This document shows, in pieces, positions 1 through 5,312 of a DNA stretch of 5,312 bases (its first letter is position 1; every line of letters begins with the position of its first letter). The translations under genes and the position numbers were made by a program. This DNA is from an uncultured Lachnospiraceae bacterium. GTDB lineage: Bacteria; Bacillota; Clostridia; Lachnospirales; Lachnospiraceae. The stretch spans positions 1-5,312 of the forward strand of contig CAJUEI010000237.1 of assembly GCA_910585255.1 (NCBI GenBank), written 5' to 3'. The notes under the pieces are model-generated. The model worked only from the letters and a program-made list of their open reading frames with translations. It did no database searches and was not told where the DNA came from.

Positions 1-1
1 A

Positions 2-58
2 GCCGCCAAGGCGAAAGCGGTGGGTTGGGACTTCTTTGATGAGGTTATGAGCAAGTAG
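2..58 (+). CDS. 3' end of an unidentified upstream gene (partial)
   Basis: An open frame enters from the left edge and ends at the TAG at 56-58. It gives the 18-residue C-terminus AAKAKAVGWDFFDEVMSK. I do not recognise the family from this tail, so no function is offered. The codons are GC-rich (GCC, GCG, AAG, GTG, GAC, TTC): 31 of 57 bases are G or C. That is visibly higher than in the next gene and fits either a well-expressed housekeeping gene or simply a different codon style; the sample is very small. The gene points the same way as the two that follow. Only 51 bases separate its stop from the preferred start of the LRR gene, so co-transcription is possible. That the frame is real is supported by its position, a sensible amphipathic tail and the codon bias, but not by homology. 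Confidence 0.6.
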   Translation, partial: AAKAKAVGWDFFDEVMSK

Positions 59-91
59 CAAAGCGGATTGCGAATATCCGATTTGACAGGA

Positions 92-101
92 AGAGGGGAG
101 G
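92..101 (+). promoter_or_regulatory. Ribosome binding site that sets the start of the LRR gene
   Basis: The purine run AGAGGGGAGG at 92-101 is a strong Shine-Dalgarno sequence lying 8 bases before the TTG at 110-112. The earlier in-frame TTG at 68 has only weak purine context (GCAAAGCGGA) upstream. This site would lie inside the coding region if translation began at 68, which favours 110 as the true start. Confidence 0.8.
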
Positions 102-109
102 TTATCGTA

Positions 110-3100
110 TTGGCAGAAGCGTTTGAAATAAAAGGGGATCGATTGATTGCTTTTTATCTGCGGGAGGAAGTGGTTTCGATTCCAGACGGAGTACGTATTA
201 TTGGAGCAGGAGCTTTTAAAAGCTGTACTTCGATAAAAAAAGTTTTTCTTCCAGATTCGGTAGAACGGATTGAAGATTATGCGTTTAAGGGCTGCCGACA
301 GTTAGAGTATATTACTTTTTCTAAAAAATTAAGTTATATTGGTGCCTATGCATTTCATAGATGCCATCATCTAAAAGAAATTTGTTTGCCGGAAAAAGTC
401 ACGGAGCTTTCGGACTGTGCTTTTTTATATTGTGACAGTTTAGAACGGGCTTCTCTTCCGGGGGTATGTAAGATGGGAAAGCAGGCGTTTGTTAATGCAA
501 CTCGTTTAGAAAAATTGGTGATTTCTCCAAATCTATTGCCGGAGTGTATTAGTGACAGTTTTACCGGGTGTACAAGGATAACAGAAATTTCTGTCGGTAC
601 AGAAACGTATGCAACAGATAATTTAATTGCTGTAATGGAATCAGAAGAGGAGATTCCGGCGATTATTCGGGCGATTGCGGCAGATATTTATCATATGATG
701 GAGATAGAGCATGGGGTTTTGGTGGAATTTCATGTAGAACCAAAAGAAGTTGTGATTCCAGAAGGAATACGGGAAATCGGCAAAAGCTGTTTTTTTAATA
801 AGCGTGGTATTTTACAGCTTTATCTCCCGGCAAGTTTGGAGAAAATCGGGGAACGAGCCTTTCGGAATTGTATGAATTTGGAGCACATTGTATTACAAAG
901 TGCAGATACAAAGATAAAAATTGAAAAAAATGCCTTTCAGAATTGTACGACATTAAAGCGAGTTACTTTACATGATACGACTTATTCTCTTACCGGACTT
1001 CCTAATCAAATAGGAAAAAATGCCGTGCCGGAATTGGTGCGGCAGATTCATACACAGATTTTAGAGAATTTTTGTATTAGCGGAACCGTTCTGTTACGCT
1101 ATTGGGGAAATGAGGCACGTGTTACGGTTCCAGACGGGATTACTATAATAGGAGAGAGAGCCTTTGCCGGAAATGAAGCAGTGGGAAAATTAATTTTGCC
1201 GGAAAGTGTAGTAGAGATTCAAAGAGAGGCTTTTGCGGATTGTTTGGTGCTGCAGACTTTAAATTTTCCAAAGGGATTAAAGAAGATGGGGGCTTCTGCA
1301 CTGGAGGGATGTGTAAAGCTGCTGCGTGCAGAACTGCCTGCCGGATTGACTTGTCTTGCTCCTTCTGTATTTAGCCGCTGCAGAAAATTGGGTCAGGTTG
1401 TATGGGAAGAGGGTAGCAGTCTGCGGGAAATCGGGCAGCAGGCATTTTATGGATGTTATGGATTAAAGGAAATTGTTTTTCCAGAGACCTTAGAAAAAAT
1501 TGGGACGCTTGCTTTTTATCAGTGTCATTCTCTGCGGTCGGTTGTTCTGCCAAAATCTGTTTGGAATGTGGAAGCAGAAGCATTTGCTTGCTGTGACGAA
1601 CTTCGGGAAGTTAGAATCGAAGGGGTTCTTACGGAATGGGGAGAAAATATCTTTGCTTATTTAAAAAAGCTAAAAAGGATTGTATTTTGCGGAGAGCAAA
1701 AAGTAATTCCAGAATATTTTGCATGGGAGTGCCGTAATCTGCGGGAATTGGTTCTGCCGGATTCGCTTCAGATGATTGAATTTGCAGCTTTTAACAGAAC
1801 GGCATGGCTGGAAGAACTTCCTGTGCCGAAAGTGTGGAAAACAATATTTTTATGTGGAAAAGACTGGACTGGAGATGTGGTGATACCAGAAGGGATTACC
1901 GCTATTGCAGCCGGGGCGTTTTCTGGTAATCACCGGATTACTTCTGTTACACTGCCAAGTACATTGGAACGGATTGGGGCACGTGCATTTTCTGACTGTG
2001 TTTTATTAAAAGAGATTCGGCTGCCTAAGAAAGTAACAGTACTGTCGGATGAGGTATTTGCCTACTGCACGAAATTGGAACGAATTACAGCAGAAGGAGT
2101 GATAACAAAAGTAGGAGAAAGGGCATGTTTTCTGTGTCCTGCATTAGAAGAAATACCTGAGTTGTGCCAGGCGGAGCTGGGGGATGAGGCATTTTACGGG
2201 TGTAGTTCCTGGAAGGGCGGAAAAATCTTACCTGTTAAGATTGGGGCACAGGTTTTTCAGAATACCGAGTTTTTAAGCAGACAGCTGCAGATGCCATGGA
2301 AAGAAAACGAAACGTTCGTTTATTGTACTTCAGCAGTAATTGCAAATACGATTATAGACGGCAGCCGTGCTGCAGGGGAAGTAATTTTTTTGACAGAAAA
2401 GATGCCAAAGATAGAGGCGGTTGCTCCTTATGCTTATTATGGAAATAATCGGATTACCAGAGTGGTGCTTCCAGAGGGGTTAAAAGAGATTGGGGCATTT
2501 GCCTTTTACGGCTGTACGCGGCTTTGTGAAGTAGTTGTGCCGGATTCGGTAGAACGAATTGGAAACAGTGCATTTGAAAGATGCTGCTGCCTAATTACCG
2601 TTTCCTCTTTGGCAGAAGAAGTGGGAGAGCGTGCATTTGCCTGTAATGAAATGCTTCGGATGGTATCTCTTCCGCAGATAAAAAAGCTGCCGAAAGAGTT
2701 GTTTTTTAATTGTGTTTCATTAGAAACCATAGAGATAAAAAAAGCGGAACAACTGGGAGAAGGCTGTTTGAAAGGCTGTGTAAAATTAGATAAAATTTCG
2801 ATTCAGGCAGCGGAAATCAAAGAGGAGGCATTTGCTGACTGTGAAACTCTTTCTGAAGTGATTTTCTTATCGGAAGTACAGATCGCTGCAAAAGCATTTT
2901 TGGACTGCTGCAGCTTAAAGAGAGTGGTTTTTGTTAATTCCGCTGTAACGCTTGACAGCAGTGCTTTTTGGGGAAGTACTTTTTTAGAAGAAATACAGAT
3001 TGCCGATCAAACTTATAGAATTTCGAATTATCAGGATCTCTTTCGAGAGGAATTGCCGGAGTTGGTAAGAAGAGTTTATGCAAGCGGAATCGGCTGCTTC

Positions 3101-4231
3101 TTTTTTCAGTCTCCTAAGACGATTTTAGAATATCAAACCGATGCCAAAGCGGTGCGGATTCCAGATGGAATCGTTTCTGTTTTAGGGGAAGTATTTAAAA
3201 ATTGTATTCAGCTGGAACGAATAGAAATCCCGGAAAGTGTAACATATATCGGAGAACGTGCCTTTTGTGAAACTAGGTGGTTAAGGCGAAAAAAGGAAGA
3301 GGAACCTTTGGTGATCTGCAATCAGATTTTATTGGATGGTTCTTCGGCAAGCGGACGTGTTGTGATTCCAGAAGAAGTCCGCATTATTTCCGGGTGGGCA
3401 TTTTCGAATTGCTATGGTCTTCAGGAACTGGTTCTTTGTAATCCTCAATTAGTTATCGAACCGCATGCCTTTCGAAATTGTATCTATTTAAAGCGGGTAA
3501 TCGATGTGGATGGTACCGTTTATCCGATGGATGAGATTTCTGTCCGAAAAAAGAAGGGACTGCCAAGCAAGATTAAGCAGATTTTTGAAGATGCCTTAAA
3601 TTGCTATAAAATCGATTCGGCAGGAGTATTAGTCGAATGTACGGGGAATATTACAAATTTTGCACTGGTAAAAGGGATTACTGCGATTGGAGATCAAGTA
3701 TTTCAAAACAGCAATCTGCTGACGTATGCACAGTTTACAAAGGATGTGGAATGGATTGGAGAACGTGCTTTTGCAGGGTGCAAATGGCTGAAATCGGTCG
3801 GACATGCCGAAGGAGTAAAAGAGATAAAAGAGATGGCATTTTTCGATTGTATTCGATTGGAGCGGGTTCCTTTTTCCAATCGGCTGACTCGAATTGGAAG
3901 ACAGGCATTTGCCGACTGTGTCTCATTAAAAAAAGTTTATCTGCCGGAGGGGATAGAAGAGATTCCGCAGAAGGCATTTTTTCGCTGCAGAAGACTGAAA
4001 AAACTGGTGCTGCCGCAGTCAGTAAAGCAGATTCAAGAAGAGGCATTTGCATTTTGTGATTCTCTAGAAGAGGTAATTCTGCCGGAGGGTTTAGAAAAAA
4101 TCGGAAAGCGTGCTTTTGCTTGGTGCAAGAATCTCAAGCAGATACAGATTCCGGCTCAAACGGAATTAGAAGCAGATGCATTTTCATTTTCTGCCATTTG
4201 TTCTGAAGGAGAAAAATCGGATGAGATATAG
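110..4231 (+). CDS. Giant BspA-type leucine-rich-repeat protein (LRR_5), apparently cytoplasmic, 1373 aa
   Basis: The protein is a near-continuous LRR_5 (BspA-like) solenoid. The unit is about 23 residues, roughly L-x-x-[IV]-x-[LI]-P-x-[SG]-[VL]-x-x-I-G-x-x-AF-x-x-C. I count about 46 units in eight blocks: residues 19-156 (6 units), 210-281 (3), 333-560 (10), 589-715 (6), 757-958 (9), 1012-1051 (2), 1083-1126 (2) and 1180-1364 (8). Four ~50-residue cap modules and three WL-type spacers divide them. Such folds usually bind proteins or act as scaffolds; the partner is unknown. The N-terminus (MAEAFEIKGDRL) has no hydrophobic signal, and no membrane helix, LPxTG, SLH or dockerin is visible, so a cytosolic location is inferred. 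About 59 cysteines occur, mostly at the AF-x-x-C position. The TTG start at 110 is chosen from the ribosome binding site and because the repeat homology starts there; a TTG at 68 would add 14 residues. The 3' end overlaps the reductase gene by 11 bases. Confidence 0.93.
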   Translation: MAEAFEIKGDRLIAFYLREEVVSIPDGVRIIGAGAFKSCTSIKKVFLPDSVERIEDYAFKGCRQLEYITFSKKLSYIGAYAFHRCHHLKEICLPEKVTELSDCAFLYCDSLERASLPGVCKMGKQAFVNATRLEKLVISPNLLPECISDSFTGCTRITEISVGTETYATDNLIAVMESEEEIPAIIRAIAADIYHMMEIEHGVLVEFHVEPKEVVIPEGIREIGKSCFFNKRGILQLYLPASLEKIGERAFRNCMNLEHIVLQSADTKIKIEKNAFQNCTTLKRVTLHDTTYSLTGLPNQIGKNAVPELVRQIHTQILENFCISGTVLLRYWGNEARVTVPDGITIIGERAFAGNEAVGKLILPESVVEIQREAFADCLVLQTLNFPKGLKKMGASALEGCVKLLRAELPAGLTCLAPSVFSRCRKLGQVVWEEGSSLREIGQQAFYGCYGLKEIVFPETLEKIGTLAFYQCHSLRSVVLPKSVWNVEAEAFACCDELREVRIEGVLTEWGENIFAYLKKLKRIVFCGEQKVIPEYFAWECRNLRELVLPDSLQMIEFAAFNRTAWLEELPVPKVWKTIFLCGKDWTGDVVIPEGITAIAAGAFSGNHRITSVTLPSTLERIGARAFSDCVLLKEIRLPKKVTVLSDEVFAYCTKLERITAEGVITKVGERACFLCPALEEIPELCQAELGDEAFYGCSSWKGGKILPVKIGAQVFQNTEFLSRQLQMPWKENETFVYCTSAVIANTIIDGSRAAGEVIFLTEKMPKIEAVAPYAYYGNNRITRVVLPEGLKEIGAFAFYGCTRLCEVVVPDSVERIGNSAFERCCCLITVSSLAEEVGERAFACNEMLRMVSLPQIKKLPKELFFNCVSLETIEIKKAEQLGEGCLKGCVKLDKISIQAAEIKEEAFADCETLSEVIFLSEVQIAAKAFLDCCSLKRVVFVNSAVTLDSSAFWGSTFLEEIQIADQTYRISNYQDLFREELPELVRRVYASGIGCFFFQSPKTILEYQTDAKAVRIPDGIVSVLGEVFKNCIQLERIEIPESVTYIGERAFCETRWLRRKKEEEPLVICNQILLDGSSASGRVVIPEEVRIISGWAFSNCYGLQELVLCNPQLVIEPHAFRNCIYLKRVIDVDGTVYPMDEISVRKKKGLPSKIKQIFEDALNCYKIDSAGVLVECTGNITNFALVKGITAIGDQVFQNSNLLTYAQFTKDVEWIGERAFAGCKWLKSVGHAEGVKEIKEMAFFDCIRLERVPFSNRLTRIGRQAFADCVSLKKVYLPEGIEEIPQKAFFRCRRLKKLVLPQSVKQIQEEAFAFCDSLEEVILPEGLEKIGKRAFAWCKNLKQIQIPAQTELEADAFSFSAICSEGEKSDEI
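164..577 (+). repeat. LRR block 1 (6 units)
   Basis: This block covers protein residues 19-156. It opens with IPDGVRIIGAGAF and runs through six units of 22-24 residues; the first four end in AF-x-x-C and the last two are looser (AFVNAT, SFTGC). It is preceded by FEIKGDRLIAFY at residues 5-16, which matches the second half of the cap modules found later in the protein. Confidence 0.85.
578..736 (+). repeat. Cap module A, copy 1
   Basis: Residues 157-209 break the LRR pattern. Features shared with the other three copies are an opening strand then T-Y (TETYAT), a helical stretch with P-x-[IL][IV] (IPAIIRAI), a G-x-L-x-[EY] strand (HGVLVEF), and then a fresh IPEGI-x-x-IG that restarts the solenoid. 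Confidence 0.75.
737..952 (+). repeat. LRR block 2 (3 units)
   Basis: Residues 210-281 hold only three units: IPEGIREIGKSCF, LPASLEKIGERAF and a 25-residue unit ending in KNAFQNC. This is the shortest domain bounded by a cap module on each side. Confidence 0.8.
953..1105 (+). repeat. Cap module A, copy 2
   Basis: Residues 282-332. This is the clearest copy: LKRVTLHDTTY, then the helix VPELVRQIHTQIL, then FCISGTVLLRYW, followed by VPDGITIIGERAF. The half beginning FCISG aligns residue for residue with the protein's own N-terminus (FEIKGDRLIAFY). Confidence 0.8.
1106..1789 (+). repeat. LRR block 3 (10 units)
   Basis: Residues 333-560 form the longest uninterrupted run, with ten units. Units 5-7 are close to consensus (IGQQAFYGC, IGTLAFYQC, VEAEAFACC). 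Units 8 and 9 (GENIFAYL, IPEYFAWEC) have drifted. Confidence 0.85.
1790..1873 (+). repeat. WL-type spacer B, copy 1
   Basis: Residues 561-588. The pattern is F-x-x-T-x-W-L, a short polar run, an FLCG strand, and then TGDVVIPEGI reopening the repeats. Spacers of the 'T-x-WL ... G-x-VVIP' kind are familiar inside BspA-like proteins. Confidence 0.7.
1874..2254 (+). repeat. LRR block 4 (6 units, the later ones degenerate)
   Basis: Residues 589-715. The first three units are regular (AAGAFSGN, IGARAFSDC, LSDEVFAYC). The last three shorten to 21-23 residues and lose the LP and AF signatures (GERACFLC, GDEAFYGC, GAQVFQN). Confidence 0.75.
2255..2377 (+). repeat. WL-type spacer B, copy 2
   Basis: Residues 716-756. 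It begins FQNTEFLSRQ, has a longer insert than the other copies (PWKENETFVYC), and then ANTIIDGSRAAGEVIF. The I-x-DGS-x-A-x-G-x-V part matches copy 3 closely. Confidence 0.65.
2378..2983 (+). repeat. LRR block 5 (9 units, several shortened)
   Basis: Residues 757-958. Units 2 and 3 are canonical (LPEGLKEIGAFAFYGC, VPDSVERIGNSAFERC). The next five are 21-23 residues and mostly lack the LP turn, although the final AF-x-x-C remains in several (GERAFACN, KEEAFADC, AAKAFLDC). Confidence 0.78.
2984..3142 (+). repeat. Cap module A, copy 3
   Basis: Residues 959-1011. It contains LEEIQIADQTY, then LPELVRRVYA, then CFFFQSPKTILEYQ, followed by IPDGIVSVLG. The LPELVR core is almost identical to the VPELVR core of copy 2. 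Confidence 0.78.
3143..3262 (+). repeat. LRR block 6 (2 units)
   Basis: Residues 1012-1051. Two units (IPDGIVSVLGEVFKNC and IPESVTYIGERAF) lie between cap module 3 and spacer 3. Confidence 0.75.
3263..3355 (+). repeat. WL-type spacer B, copy 3
   Basis: Residues 1052-1082. It runs FCETRWLRRKKEEE, then NQILLDGSSASGRVVIPEEV. The charged RRKKEEE stretch is likely an exposed loop. Confidence 0.72.
3356..3487 (+). repeat. LRR block 7 (2 units)
   Basis: Residues 1083-1126 hold two units, ending ISGWAFSNC and IEPHAFRNC. Confidence 0.75.
3488..3646 (+). repeat. Cap module A, copy 4
   Basis: Residues 1127-1179. It contains LKRVIDVDGTVY, a basic run (VRKKKG), the helix LPSKIKQIFEDAL, and YKIDSAGVLVEC before the solenoid reopens. 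This is the most basic copy and the one least like copies 2 and 3. Confidence 0.72.
3647..4201 (+). repeat. LRR block 8 (8 units, C-terminal)
   Basis: Residues 1180-1364. Units 4-7 of this block are the most regular in the protein (IGRQAFADC, IPQKAFFRC, IQEEAFAFC, IGKRAFAWC). It ends in a diverged half unit and the polar tail SEGEKSDEI, with no closing cap module. Confidence 0.85.
4207..4211 (+). promoter_or_regulatory. Ribosome binding site of the reductase gene
   Basis: AGGAG at 4207-4211 lies 9 bases before the ATG at 4221 and is inside the last codons of the LRR gene. It decides the start: the earlier in-frame ATG at 4176 has no comparable site, and the 15 extra residues it would add (MHFHFLPFVLKEKNR) do not resemble an aldo/keto reductase N-terminus. 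Confidence 0.8.
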
Positions 4232-5297
4232 AAAACTGGGACAAACAGGGCTTTTCGTTTCTGAGATTGGATTTGGAACCATTCCTATTTTAGAGGGAGA
4301 AGTACCTGTACTGCCGGAATATTTTCGACTGAATTTAGAAGAAGCACTTTCAGTTTTAACGTATGCCTATCGGCTTGGCTGCAACCTTTATGATACGGCG
4401 ATTGTACCGGAATATGGAGATGCCGAGAAAAAAACCGGGATATTTGCTTCTAAAGTAGGAAGAGAGCATGTAATTCTTTCGGACAAAGCACGTTTTTATA
4501 CCGGAGATGAAATGTATCGTGCGGTGCAGTGTTCGTATGAAAATTTAGGTACTTATGCCGATCTCTATTTTGTACATCAGGCGGATGAAAAAAATGCCGA
4601 GCAGATTTTTGAGCGGTATGGGGCATTAGATGCACTGACAGAATGTAAGGCAGAGGGAAAAATCCGGTTTGTTGGGATTGCTTCGCACTATTACAGTGTG
4701 CTTTACCGAGGAGCTTGTGACAGCCGAGTGGATGTTTTGCAGGGCAGCGGAAATATTTTAGAGTGTGGTATGTTAAATCGAATCGAACAGGAGCCCAAAT
4801 TTCGGGAAAAAGGGTTTTTGTTAAATAAAGTTTATGCCGCCGGAATTTTGCCAGCTTTTTTTCCAGTACAGGAATTAATAGGAGGAGTTTTATCGTATCC
4901 GATTTCTAGTGCATTGATTGGGCTTGGAACTCAAGAGCAGACAGAACAGGCAATGGGAAAAGAATTAAAAGCAAAACGGTATCCGTTTGAACGGGTTATG
5001 GCGAGGTTAGAACAAGACTTTCTTCCGATTCCATGTGATCGATGCCAAAAATGCAGTTGTCCTTATGGAGTAGAAGTCTCTGTATTATTTCGACAGTATC
5101 AGTATTATTTTTTGGGAAAAGAGTACTGGGCACTTCGAAAATTGGATCAAAATATTCGGGAATGTGCACAGCGTTGCCGGCAGTGCACGAGTCTTCTCTG
5201 TATACAAAGCTGTCCGAAAAGAATTCGAATTCCCGAAATGATAGAGAGAATTTTTCAACTGACAAAGGCACATGTACGAAACGGATGGATTGGATAA
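4221..5297 (+). CDS. Aldo/keto reductase family protein with C-terminal iron-sulfur-type cysteine region, 358 aa
   Basis: A cytoplasmic aldo/keto reductase (TIM barrel, NAD(P)H-dependent carbonyl reduction by family knowledge; substrate unknown). It opens with MRYRKLGQTGLFVSEIGFGT, the usual first hairpin and strand. The catalytic tetrad appears complete: Asp58 (LYDTA), Tyr65 (EYGDAE), Lys89 (LSDK) and His119 (LYFVHQ). GKIRFVGIASH (146-156), NKVYAAG (202-208, in place of the usual MKPLAGG) and ALIGLGTQEQ (231-240) are further family marks. From residue 272 the protein carries two cysteine clusters, as in the branch of the family with a ferredoxin-like C-terminal extension. The region between residues 157 and 230 looks somewhat short, and cysteine spacing departs from the usual pattern, so activity or cluster binding could be altered. 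It overlaps the LRR gene by 11 bases with no visible promoter of its own, which suggests translational coupling. Confidence 0.9.
   Translation: MRYRKLGQTGLFVSEIGFGTIPILEGEVPVLPEYFRLNLEEALSVLTYAYRLGCNLYDTAIVPEYGDAEKKTGIFASKVGREHVILSDKARFYTGDEMYRAVQCSYENLGTYADLYFVHQADEKNAEQIFERYGALDALTECKAEGKIRFVGIASHYYSVLYRGACDSRVDVLQGSGNILECGMLNRIEQEPKFREKGFLLNKVYAAGILPAFFPVQELIGGVLSYPISSALIGLGTQEQTEQAMGKELKAKRYPFERVMARLEQDFLPIPCDRCQKCSCPYGVEVSVLFRQYQYYFLGKEYWALRKLDQNIRECAQRCRQCTSLLCIQSCPKRIRIPEMIERIFQLTKAHVRNGWIG
5034..5216 (+). other. Region coding for two iron-sulfur-type cysteine clusters in the reductase
   Basis: Residues 272-281 read C-x2-C-x2-C-x-C-P (Cys272, 275, 278, 280). Residues 315-332 read C-x3-C-x2-C-x4-C-x3-C-P (Cys315, 319, 322, 327, 331). 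Related reductases usually show C-x2-C-x2-C-x2-C-P first and a C-x2-C-x2-C-x3-C-P cluster second. Binding of [4Fe-4S] clusters is inferred from the family; the spacing here is atypical in both clusters. Confidence 0.65.
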
Positions 5298-5312
5298 ACA
5301 AATAAAAGCTAC

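Noticed and set aside
64..80. Inverted repeat CGGAT - 7 bases - ATCCG, possible terminator of the upstream gene
   Set aside because: The stem is only five pairs and no T-run follows, so it is too weak to call a terminator.
83..88. TTGACA, a perfect -35 box match, before the LRR gene
   Set aside because: A -10 box at normal spacing would fall on 106-111, which reads CGTATT and overlaps the start codon. Transcription would then begin inside the gene, and the ribosome binding site at 92-101 would be lost.
3735..4052. 105-codon open frame on the - strand inside the LRR gene, and similar shorter ones elsewhere
   Set aside because: These are antisense shadows of repeat-coding sequence with composition-driven Leu/Ser-rich translations and no supporting signals.
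3637..4059. 140-codon open frame in another + frame inside the LRR gene
   Set aside because: It lies wholly within well-supported LRR repeats, has no good ribosome binding site, and its translation resembles no protein family; it is a shadow frame.
4176..4220. Earlier in-frame ATG at 4176 for the reductase
   Set aside because: No adequate ribosome binding site precedes it, and the added residues do not fit the family N-terminus. The ATG at 4221 has AGGAG 9 bases upstream and begins MRYRKLGQTG.
110..4231. Recent tandem DNA duplication or CRISPR-like array within the repeat gene
   Set aside because: The repeats are conserved at protein level only. Identical DNA between units is limited to short stretches, such as GATTCGGTAGAAC near 255 and 2543, so the duplications are old and coding.
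5221..5232. Perfect 12-base palindrome GAATTCGAATTC
   Set aside because: It lies inside the reductase coding region and follows from the repeated Arg-Ile codons (RIRIP); there is no reason to see an operator.
4996..5301. Overlapping antisense and alternate-frame open frames at the 3' end of the reductase
   Set aside because: The reductase frame is continuous through its cysteine motifs here, and the alternatives show no family features or ribosome binding sites.

Overview
The window looks like Firmicutes DNA, most likely from an anaerobic gut-type Clostridia such as Lachnospiraceae. The reasons are low-to-moderate GC, strong AGGAG/GGGAGG ribosome binding sites, a TTG start codon, a very long BspA-type leucine-rich-repeat (LRR_5) protein, and an aldo/keto reductase with a C-terminal iron-sulfur-type cysteine region. 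This placement rests on gene style; no phylogenetic marker is present.

Layout, all on the + strand: (1) positions 2-58 are the last 18 codons and stop of an upstream gene that I cannot identify. (2) Positions 59-109 are a 51-base gap with no convincing terminator or promoter; it ends in a strong ribosome binding site at 92-101. (3) Positions 110-4231 encode a 1373-residue protein made almost entirely of LRR_5 repeats. I count about 46 units in eight blocks, divided by four copies of a roughly 50-residue 'cap' module and three copies of a shorter WL-type spacer. No signal peptide, membrane segment or cell-wall anchor is visible, so it appears to be cytoplasmic, unlike the exported BspA-like proteins. 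(4) Positions 4221-5297 encode a 358-residue aldo/keto reductase with an intact catalytic tetrad and two cysteine clusters at its C-terminus. Its start lies inside the end of the LRR gene (11-base overlap). (5) Positions 5298-5312 are too short to interpret.

The overlap and the absence of a visible internal promoter suggest that the LRR gene and the reductase are co-transcribed and translationally coupled. One possible reading is a cytosolic scaffold or recognition solenoid made together with a redox enzyme. The functional link is inference. The internal architecture of the LRR protein is seen directly: tandem solenoid domains, each opening with the same short beta-rich motif and mostly closing with the same helical module.
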